Assembly: GCA_018883285.1 (NCBI GenBank)
Contig: VEQJ01000009.1
Span: forward strand, 1-14,035
Direction of reading: 5' to 3'
DNA from: Alphaproteobacteria bacterium
GTDB lineage: Bacteria > Pseudomonadota > Alphaproteobacteria > CAISOG01
DNA length: 14,035 bases
Positions 8,127 to 14,035 of this stretch are shown piece after piece (positions within the stretch are counted from its first letter, which is position 1; each line of letters begins with the position of its first letter). The notes under the pieces are model-generated. The model ran no database searches. It saw only the letters and a program-made list of their open reading frames with translations, and was not told the DNA's origin. The position numbers were made by a program, and so were the translations under genes.

Positions 8127-8651
8127 ATGAAATTTTTTGAATTGCTTGGAAAAACTGGTGCGGTGCTGGTAGTCCTGCTGGTTTGGTTAGTCGCCCTGGG
8201 GTTGGTGGCTGGTGCGGTGAATCAGGGCTATAAGCTGCAGACCGCAACCGTCAAAAACAATTTGGTGCAATCGGCCAAATTGTCGTCGGTTAATATTACC
8301 GAAACACCACTGGGCAGTGAGGAGTATCAAAGGGCCGCTGATCAGCTTAAGGCGCGTTACCCGACCATGGTTATTGCGGTTTCTGGATCGGGGCTTAATA
8401 TTTCGGCGCCAGCCGAGGAGGATTTTTATTTGTGGACCAGCACGCTGTTGGATGCCAGTGCTATCTTTCCTGATTCACGTTGGACACTCAACAGTTTCTG
8501 TGTTGGCGTTGAATGCACAGGCGGTAAACCCTTTAACGCTGAGATTTCGGCCATTCGTAAGCGGCCAACCATTGTCGATGACAATTTGGATAGCCTAACC
8601 CCCGCCCCGGTTGCGGCTGCCGCGTCGGCACCAGCAGCGCCCGCTCAATAG
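8127..8651 (+). CDS. Small bitopic membrane protein in the GspM/PilO position
   Basis: Unrecognised 174-residue protein that closes the pil module. An uncleaved membrane helix (about 11-33) follows a short cytoplasmic start (MKFFELLGKTG). The periplasmic part begins with a helical, polar region (about 34-58), then a compact domain at about 62-145. It ends in an Ala/Pro-rich disordered tail. Cys125 and Cys130 are close enough for a disulfide or a metal pair. The layout resembles GspM or PilO, which dimerise with GspL/PilN through ferredoxin-like periplasmic domains and align the inner-membrane platform with the GspC/PilP protein. The start lies 5 bases after the previous stop with no good Shine-Dalgarno, so translation may depend on reinitiation after the gene before; this would keep the two proteins near 1:1. 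Alternatively it may be a specific accessory factor with no GspM kinship. Confidence 0.5.
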   Translation: MKFFELLGKTGAVLVVLLVWLVALGLVAGAVNQGYKLQTATVKNNLVQSAKLSSVNITETPLGSEEYQRAADQLKARYPTMVIAVSGSGLNISAPAEEDFYLWTSTLLDASAIFPDSRWTLNSFCVGVECTGGKPFNAEISAIRKRPTIVDDNLDSLTPAPVAAAASAPAAPAQ

Positions 8652-8666
8652 ATTAATCTTGATCAG

Positions 8667-8700
8667 TTAGCACACCAATTTAGTGCTGCGTGTGTGGTAA
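8667..8700. terminator. Inverted repeat in the convergent gap, possible weak terminator
   Basis: TTAGCACAC (8667-8675) and GTGTGGTAA (8692-8700) pair with one mismatch around a 16-base loop; a shorter alternative pairs AGCAC (8669-8673) with GTGCT (8683-8687). It lies 15 bases after the last plus-strand stop, where a transcript end is expected, but there is no U-tract on either strand. The rest of the 159-base gap (to 8810) shows no clear hairpin-plus-T-run and no small gene. It must nevertheless separate two converging operons. Confidence 0.25.
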
Positions 8701-8810
8701 AGATGGCGGATGACTTCTGCTAAGCCCCATCACCATCGCGCCTATACAGCAAGCTTACCAATATCTGCCCGCACGGCTTACCCATCGATATAATCCACAC
8801 AAGACAACCG

Positions 8811-10937
8811 TTAAGCAGCGCCGAGGGCGGATGGGCGTTTGGTGGTGGTCATGGCCGAAGTCTGGCCGCTACCCGCGCTTGATGGTGACGTTTGGCCGCC
8901 CGCTGCACTACTAACGCTGGCCTCTAAGGTTTTGTTGGCCAAGGCTGCCTGCAGGGTGGCCATGCGCTGCTGCCGTTGTGCCTCCTCAATCAGGCGTTTT
9001 TTGGTCATCCAGGCGGGCATGGGTGGCGCAGGGGGGTATTTGCCCCCATTGGCGGGGTTGACCAAATGTTTCAACACGGGATCCTTAAAGTAAAACGGGG
9101 TATCGCATTGAAGGGGGGTTTTCATATGTTGCTGATACAGCACATAATGCGTGCCTTTGGGCATGGTCATAAAATCTGTGGTTCCCAACAAATCGTCGGA
9201 TTTTAACGATCGGCTGACGTTTTTTTGGAAGGGGTTGATATCCTTGCCCATCCCTTCATTGCGACTGGAGCTTACTTCTTCATTAGTAGTTGATCCGATC
9301 ATTTTGCTAAACCGTTCGGCGGTTTGTTCGTTGTTGAGGGGCAGGATGATTTTGGCGGCGGTGGTAGAAATTACCGTTTCCACCTCCTTATCGCTATAGG
9401 TGGTGGCAATCTGCTGCAAATCCTGGCCAATCATCAAATAGCTGACCCTTTGTCCCCGCCCAACCGCGGGTCCATCAATCAAGGCCTTCAGCTTGGGCAT
9501 CTGGGGAAACTCATCCAACACGAACAGCACGGGGCAGGGGCCAACCTTGTCACCACCTCTTGTGCTGCTGTCCGGTTTGTGGGCGATCAGCCACATTGAT
9601 AACGCCTCAACGAATAGGCCTGTGATAACCCCCAACGCGCCCGCATCCTGTTGGTTCACGCATATATAGACGGTGACGGGCAATATCTCACCTGTTTCGG
9701 GGTCGCGCATGCCGCGAATATCCTTAAAGGAAAAATCGCTTTTGACGGTGCGGGCACGAACGGCGGAGTTTTTAAAGATGATCATACCGCTGTCCATGGT
9801 CGACAGAATCGATCCGCGCTCCTTATCCGGAGTGTTGGCCAGTTGGGTTAGCTCCATCACCGCGCGGTGCGAATAGTTGTATTTGCGCGCCTCATTAACC
9901 GCATTAACCAAAAAGCTGCGGACGGGGTCGGCAAACAGGGCGGCACTGGGGTTGGTGGCCTTCATTCTTTCCACCTCCTCCCCCGCGGACAGTTGCGCCT
10001 CTGTAATCCAGTCCAGCAACAGGGGGATGCTGGCCTCCTCCCCATGCCATTGCAGCGGCAACCCCTCATAGTGACCCATTTCACATTTGGCGGTGATAAA
10101 GTGGATTAGGCCAGCCAGCGCGGCGCGCCCTTTTTTCGACCAGTGCGGATCGGCCTGCCCCTCAGGATCCGGCACCAAAATGGTCACCAGGGTGTCGATG
10201 TACAAATCCCGCTGTGGCCCTGGATCAGGCATGGCCAAGGGCGACAGGCAGTTCCAGCGTGGGTACAGAATGCCCCGTTCAAAATCATCCTCGGCCGCCC
10301 ATTCCAAGCGGATACAAATGCTGTGCTTCTGGCGATAGCCGCTGGTGATGTCGGCCAGCTCAGGCTTCACATCATTGACGATCATCGATACCGTATCACA
10401 GGTCAAAATGGTCGGCACCACCACCCCAACCGTTTTCCCCGTTCCAGGCGGCGCAACGCACAAAACCGACAGGGTTTCTGGTAGTTTGACGAGGCGTTTT
10501 TTAAACTTGCCCAGTACGATAATCCAGCCGTCCCATAGTCCCATTCCCTTTATATCTTTTTCATCGGCAATCCGAGCACTCCCCATTTTGGTATTGGCCC
10601 ATCGATGGGGGCATAGCGCGATCCCCAAAATTAGGGTCAGGGCAAAGCCGCCGATGGGGATGACATAGGCGGGGGGCAGCAGCAAAACATTGGTGCGGCG
10701 ATAGTCGCGTATCCATTCACTGGTGCGCTGTCGCCAAACGGCACGGCTTTGGCTATCGCTTATATAGGTTTTGAGATAGGTGTTATAGGCCCAGTCCATG
10801 GTGGGCTTGCTGAACCCTACACGGCCAATTTGACTGGTCATATAGGGTATCGGTAGCAACATAACCGCGATCAGGATCCCAAGTAGGCCACTACCGATGG
10901 CCCATCGCATTGCCTTTTGTTCTTCGCGCAGTGACAT
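8811..10937 (-). CDS. virD4: VirD4/TraG-family type IV coupling protein
   Basis: Inner-membrane ATPase that selects substrates (DNA-relaxase complexes or effector proteins) and feeds them to the VirB channel. The protein has 708 residues. Two membrane helices (about 12-32 and 84-108) flank a periplasmic loop of about 50 residues. The nucleotide-binding domain has Walker A PPGTGKT (163-169) and Walker B VLFVLDEFP (470-478), followed by GRGQRVSYLMIGQDLQQI, a stretch typical of VirD4. Between the Walker motifs lies the substrate-binding all-alpha region. NDVKPELADITSGYRQ (188-203) is another family hallmark. The end is a charged, coil-prone segment (about 645-670) and a Ser/Gly/Thr/Gln-rich tail; variable C-termini often serve substrate binding. 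The start follows AGGTAGG, 19 bases after the virB11 stop. All catalytic residues are present. It is the last gene of the minus-strand operon and meets the pil module head-on. Confidence 0.93.
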   Translation of the reverse strand: MSLREEQKAMRWAIGSGLLGILIAVMLLPIPYMTSQIGRVGFSKPTMDWAYNTYLKTYISDSQSRAVWRQRTSEWIRDYRRTNVLLLPPAYVIPIGGFALTLILGIALCPHRWANTKMGSARIADEKDIKGMGLWDGWIIVLGKFKKRLVKLPETLSVLCVAPPGTGKTVGVVVPTILTCDTVSMIVNDVKPELADITSGYRQKHSICIRLEWAAEDDFERGILYPRWNCLSPLAMPDPGPQRDLYIDTLVTILVPDPEGQADPHWSKKGRAALAGLIHFITAKCEMGHYEGLPLQWHGEEASIPLLLDWITEAQLSAGEEVERMKATNPSAALFADPVRSFLVNAVNEARKYNYSHRAVMELTQLANTPDKERGSILSTMDSGMIIFKNSAVRARTVKSDFSFKDIRGMRDPETGEILPVTVYICVNQQDAGALGVITGLFVEALSMWLIAHKPDSSTRGGDKVGPCPVLFVLDEFPQMPKLKALIDGPAVGRGQRVSYLMIGQDLQQIATTYSDKEVETVISTTAAKIILPLNNEQTAERFSKMIGSTTNEEVSSSRNEGMGKDINPFQKNVSRSLKSDDLLGTTDFMTMPKGTHYVLYQQHMKTPLQCDTPFYFKDPVLKHLVNPANGGKYPPAPPMPAWMTKKRLIEEAQRQQRMATLQAALANKTLEASVSSAAGGQTSPSSAGSGQTSAMTTTKRPSALGAA

Positions 10938-10956
10938 GGTGCCTACCTATGAAATC

Positions 10957-12096
10957 TTATGCGGGTGTTGGGGGCAACGCCAAGGATGGCTCAGGGGTCA
11001 GGCTGTCCATGGTGGGCAGATTATCCTCCCAATTATCGGTGCCCCCTTCAGCTAGGGAATCAACCACGGTGGTTTGAGCGACCCGTTCCATCAATTGCGG
11101 AATATCAACATTGGTGACCAGCCTTTCACCAGTGGAACGGTCAATCTGCACGATACGACCAAAGGTGCGTGAGATAATTTCAATGGCGGCCTTGGCATCC
11201 AAATGTGGGTCGGTTTGGGTTAGGTTCTGCCAAAACGCCCGCAGCGCCATTTCGGGGGTTTCGGCGTGAATGGTGGCCATAAAGTTGGCGTGCCCCGTGG
11301 TCATCAGGCGGTAAATGCTTTTGGCGTTGGTGATGGAAATCTCACCACAAATAATCACATCGGGGGTCAGACGCACGACCGAATCCAAAATATGGGCATA
11401 GCCAACTTGGTTGGTGGATCCGGTGCGTGACACCACGAAATGAACGTGATTCTGGTGGGGAACCAACACCTCCCGCGCATCCTCAACCGTGATGACGCGA
11501 CGATCTAGAGGTATGTAGTTAATGAGAGCGTTCAGAAAGGTGGTTTTACCGGTAGAGGTCGCCCCAGAGATTAACACCGCCTCACCATGATCAACCGTGG
11601 CAATCAGATCATCATAGGCAAATTCGCTGTAGCGATGATGGCCAACGCCACCGACCGCATGGCCAGTCAACGCCTTGCCCGGTTCCAACTTAAAGGACGA
11701 CAGCGACATTTTCTTGCCCTGGTGATAGCGTCGGATACAGATCGCAACCCCCTGGGTATGGCCAATATCATAACGCACATTGGTGCCCACCACCGCCTGG
11801 AATCGGTGACCGCCAGGCAGAGTGCCGGCCAGAATCGGAATTTTTTCGCGATCAAAATCCTGCTCGGTAATGTTCGCAAACATTCGGCAGGCCGACATGA
11901 TCAGCTTAAAGGTTAATTCGGGCGCTTCCTTGCGAACCCAGGTGCCGCTGCCGCCGACCATTTTGACCCAGATTTCGCCAGGCTGATTAACCGCCACCTC
12001 CTCAACCCCGTCGGCGTCGTAAAACTCGCGGAATGGAGCAAGGCAGCGGTTTAGCAGCTCATTATCAAGACCACTGCTGGTTAATTCAACGGACAT
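10957..12096 (-). CDS. virB11: VirB11-family secretion ATPase
   Basis: Hexameric cytoplasmic ATPase at the base of the T4SS, acting with VirD4 and VirB4 in substrate transfer and pilus assembly. I place the start at 12096 (379 residues) because a good GAGGAG lies six bases upstream. An in-frame ATG at 12162 would add 22 residues (MPPFSWPC...) unlike the family start. The N-terminal domain runs to about 150. The RecA-like part has Walker A GATSTGKTT (178-186), an acidic pair E205-D206, Walker B DVIICGEIS with Glu252, and a His box TGHANFMATIHA (267-278). The usual Arg after the Walker B Glu (GELR) is Ser254 here; otherwise the motifs look intact. A tail of about 35 residues rich in Pro, Ser and Thr follows. 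The gene lies between virB10 and virD4, the canonical order. It is clearly distinct from the GspE-like ATPase at 4227-6017: it has no CxxC pairs. Confidence 0.92.
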   Translation of the reverse strand: MSVELTSSGLDNELLNRCLAPFREFYDADGVEEVAVNQPGEIWVKMVGGSGTWVRKEAPELTFKLIMSACRMFANITEQDFDREKIPILAGTLPGGHRFQAVVGTNVRYDIGHTQGVAICIRRYHQGKKMSLSSFKLEPGKALTGHAVGGVGHHRYSEFAYDDLIATVDHGEAVLISGATSTGKTTFLNALINYIPLDRRVITVEDAREVLVPHQNHVHFVVSRTGSTNQVGYAHILDSVVRLTPDVIICGEISITNAKSIYRLMTTGHANFMATIHAETPEMALRAFWQNLTQTDPHLDAKAAIEIISRTFGRIVQIDRSTGERLVTNVDIPQLMERVAQTTVVDSLAEGGTDNWEDNLPTMDSLTPEPSLALPPTPA

Positions 12097-12102
12097 CGCA
12101 AT

Positions 12103-12108
12103 CTCCTC
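12103..12108 (-). promoter_or_regulatory. virB11: Shine-Dalgarno that fixes the virB11 start
   Basis: GAGGAG on the minus strand, six bases from the ATG at 12096. No comparable site precedes the upstream in-frame ATG at 12162, which is why the shorter protein is annotated. The 110-base gap from the virB10 stop to this start shows only a weak CCAT-TTTC-ATGG hairpin and no convincing promoter. Confidence 0.7.
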
Positions 12109-12206
12109 ATTTGTATTAACTATAAGGGTAAAATCATGACAAGGCCATGAAAATGGAGGCAAGCCGTAACAAGAATAGCTGCAAAAACACCAATGGGTTT
12201 AAGGCG

Positions 12207-14030
12207 TTATGGCAGTAAGGAGGTTGGCTGGCCAGCTTGGGAGGGGGGCACCGCTGCCCCAACCGACGGGGCGGGGGCGGATGTATTCGGGTTTGGAGCA
12301 CCACCACCCGTGCTGTCGATAACGGTTGGTTGGGCAGGTGATAGCATCGTGGGATTAGCGGGCGCTGGATTAGCGGGGGGCAGGGGGGCACCAGAAATGA
12401 CCAAGGTGCCCAAGGTTCCTGGCGCAGGTGTAGCCGCCCTGGGCACGCCCGTGCCCAGGGATAACGGTGCGCCAAGGCCTAAATCGCTTGATCCCGGCAA
12501 ATCGTTCAGGGCACCACTCGATATTCCATCCATTGCATTGCCCGTCATATCAGTGTTGTCGCCAATTTTGGGCTGACGCACCTGCAAGGGGAGCGGCTTA
12601 TTGGCCGAGATATTGTTGCCCAGTAGCAGGCGACGGCGTGCCTCCGCGACATCAAAGGGCACTTCGGTACCATCAGCGGTTAACAGCTGCGGCGTTTTCA
12701 TCACCAAATCTTGGGTCGGGATAATCAACAGCCTTGTGCCGCCAGGTACGGTCACGATCGGGCGCAAATCAACGTTATTCTGGATAATTTGATTGACCAG
12801 CGAGGACAGATCGCTGGAAAACTGCTGAAAGGCCAAGTCACCTGGGGTTAGGGTTTGGGTGGTGGTGGTGCCCGTGGTGCTTGAGGAGGTAACCGTGCTG
12901 GTCGGGGCGGCGGCGTAAACAAAGGCGGCATTAATCGCACTAAGCAACAGGGGAACCCCGTATTTATCCCACAAACGGTTGTCAACATAACCAGGAATAC
13001 CGCTTTGGCCGCTGACATCGGCTGATGCAAAACCAATGCGTAGGTTGGATCCGTCGGGGCGAATCATTCGCGTCCAGTTCACCTGCAAACGTCCCTCACC
13101 CTGGCTGCTGGGGCCTGCGTATTCGCCTACCACGCGCGTGCCCGCCGGAATCAGGATAAAACGATTATCGCTGCTATACACATGGTTTTCGATGACGGAA
13201 ATCGCGCGCCCCGTGGGGATGGAGGTGCTGATGCTGTTTTCCAACACAGCGGGGATGTAGCGATCGGCGGTAATCATCCGGGAGCGATCAACGGGCAGGG
13301 ATGAAATGCTGGCACCAAAGCCAAGGGCTTCATAACTGGGGTCAAGGGATCGAATGCCGCCGACGCCCGCCACCGATGGGGCGGCAGGCATGGTTAACAG
13401 TTTTGATTCACTGCGCGCCTGCGCTACCCGTTGGGCATTAATGGCTAAGGGGTCTGGCCCCATATTGATGGGTTGCGGGGGGGCAACCGCCACGGGGGGC
13501 AGGCTGGGTAGGGCATTAAGGGCGATAAATAGGGGGCTTTCATCACCGCTATAGGTTATCACCAAATCCGCCGAATAGGGTTGTGCCACCGTTGGGGCAA
13601 AGGTAATGGCAACATCACAGGATTGAGTTTTGGTAACGTTAAATCCAGCGCGGCAGGATCCCCCCAAAGTAAAAACATTAGCGGTTCCCGCCAATTTAAT
13701 GCTGCTGATATTCAAATCCTGCTCCCCATCGTTGATAATTGTAACGCTGGCGGTTTGTGGCGGAACGGTTGCACCAACCTCGGCAAAACTGAACTCCACG
13801 GCAGCTGGGTTAGCAGTCAGTCGGGATGGTTCAGAAGGCGGCGGCGGCGCTTGCTGCAGATTGCGAAGCAGATCATCAACCGAGCTTTCGGATGGCGGTG
13901 GGGGTGGGGGCGGAGCCTCCTCCTTACCGCAGGCGGTCAGCAATAAGGTTGCAAGTAGAGCAGATGTGATAAAGCGGGATGTGTTTTTTGTTTTCAATCT
14001 TGATGGTTTCCTGATGTCGCTAGCAACCAT
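12207..14030 (-). CDS. virB10: VirB10/TrbI-family core protein, predicted lipoprotein with ASH/Hydin-like Ig domain
   Basis: Core-complex protein forming the T4SS outer-membrane pore. The protein has 607 residues from the ATG at 14030, and an upstream start beyond the window cannot be excluded. Residues 1-33 look like a lipoprotein signal: a basic head, core ITSALLATLLLTA, lipobox LTAC with Cys34, and Gly at +2, which favours outer-membrane sorting. Next come poly-Pro runs (40-46, 62-65) and an Ig-like domain at about 70-175 of the ASPM/SPD-2/Hydin type, containing VEFSFAEVG, VTIINDGEQDL, Cys126, Cys138 and DVAITFAP. The TrbI domain follows at about 245-445: IPTGRAISVI, ILIPAGTRVVGEY, VNWTRMIRPDG, a hydrophobic antenna from about 355 with a Thr-rich loop (376-393), and VTVPGGTRLLIIPTQDLVM. 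A Pro/Ala/Gly/Ser-rich tail of about 120 residues ends it. Classic VirB10 instead has a cytoplasmic tail and an inner-membrane helix. Confidence 0.9.
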   Translation of the reverse strand: MVASDIRKPSRLKTKNTSRFITSALLATLLLTACGKEEAPPPPPPPSESSVDDLLRNLQQAPPPPSEPSRLTANPAAVEFSFAEVGATVPPQTASVTIINDGEQDLNISSIKLAGTANVFTLGGSCRAGFNVTKTQSCDVAITFAPTVAQPYSADLVITYSGDESPLFIALNALPSLPPVAVAPPQPINMGPDPLAINAQRVAQARSESKLLTMPAAPSVAGVGGIRSLDPSYEALGFGASISSLPVDRSRMITADRYIPAVLENSISTSIPTGRAISVIENHVYSSDNRFILIPAGTRVVGEYAGPSSQGEGRLQVNWTRMIRPDGSNLRIGFASADVSGQSGIPGYVDNRLWDKYGVPLLLSAINAAFVYAAAPTSTVTSSSTTGTTTTQTLTPGDLAFQQFSSDLSSLVNQIIQNNVDLRPIVTVPGGTRLLIIPTQDLVMKTPQLLTADGTEVPFDVAEARRRLLLGNNISANKPLPLQVRQPKIGDNTDMTGNAMDGISSGALNDLPGSSDLGLGAPLSLGTGVPRAATPAPGTLGTLVISGAPLPPANPAPANPTMLSPAQPTVIDSTGGGAPNPNTSAPAPSVGAAVPPSQAGQPTSLLP

Positions 14031-14035
14031 AGCAT

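Noticed and set aside
8652..8810. A small RNA, att site or mobile-element scar in the convergent gap.
   Set aside because: Only a weak inverted repeat and a 7-base GCTTACC direct repeat (8753-8759 and 8776-8782) are seen; no target duplication, no transposase remnant, no T-run.
12097..12162. Extended virB11 start at 12162.
   Set aside because: The added 22 residues are unlike the family and lack an upstream Shine-Dalgarno; ATG 12096 has GAGGAG at good spacing.
12120..12206. A short frame after the virB10 stop (minus strand) reads a basic start, hydrophobic run and ILVTAC, like a tiny VirB7 lipoprotein.
   Set aside because: It has no ATG, GTG or TTG start after the virB10 stop, no Shine-Dalgarno, and only about 14 residues after the Cys. 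Probably chance, though a non-standard start cannot be fully excluded.
12193..12576. Plus-strand open frames opposite virB10, virB11 and virD4, for example this 127-residue one.
   Set aside because: Their Gly/Pro/Arg-rich content comes from the low-complexity coding on the other strand; no family features.

Overview
The window holds one secretion/conjugation locus and little else. It encodes the trans-envelope half of a VirB-type (P-type, IVA-like) type IV secretion system together with a six-gene type IVb pilus / type II secretion-like assembly module. I see no RNA gene, transposase, integrase or CRISPR array. Signal peptides, lipoboxes and outer-membrane secretion parts show a Gram-negative host. 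The VirB9/VirB10/VirB11/VirD4 sequences have an alphaproteobacterial flavour, but that is an impression and the genus cannot be told. The locus could sit on a conjugative plasmid, an integrative element or a chromosomal effector-secretion island. No relaxase, pilin or effector is visible to decide this.

Layout. Plus strand, from the left edge to 8651: virB8 (5' end cut by the window), virB9, an 84-base gap with a possible promoter, then a lipoprotein secretin (R64 PilN/BfpB-like), a PilP/GspC-like periplasmic protein, a GspE/PilQ-type ATPase, a GspF/PilR-type inner-membrane protein, and two single-span membrane proteins that fill the positions of GspL/BfpC and GspM/PilO. Genes are 5-13 bases apart within the module. 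Three gene junctions, virB8/virB9 among them, use the TAG stop as the first bases of the next Shine-Dalgarno (TAGGGG). After a 159-base convergent gap, the minus strand carries, in transcription order from the right edge, virB10, virB11 and virD4 (14030 down to 8811).

How they may work together. VirB8 is the inner-membrane scaffold, VirB9 and VirB10 the core/outer-membrane channel, VirB11 the hexameric switch ATPase and VirD4 the substrate-coupling ATPase. The secretin, PilP-like, ATPase, GspF-like, GspL-like and GspM-like proteins form a near-complete second machine that normally extends a pilus or pseudopilus through a secretin. IncI plasmid R64 also pairs a conjugation T4SS with a type IVb thin pilus, but that T4SS is Dot/Icm-like and its genes are not interleaved with pil genes. 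Here the partner is VirB-like and the pil module lies exactly between virB9 and the inverted virB10-virB11-virD4 block.

Most unusual: VirB10 is predicted to be a lipoprotein with an ASPM/SPD-2/Hydin-type Ig domain in front of its TrbI domain, instead of the usual cytoplasmic tail and inner-membrane helix. VirB9, VirB10 and the secretin all carry long low-complexity extensions. VirB1-VirB7, VirB4 in particular, and pilin/prepilin-peptidase genes are not in the window and would have to lie outside it.
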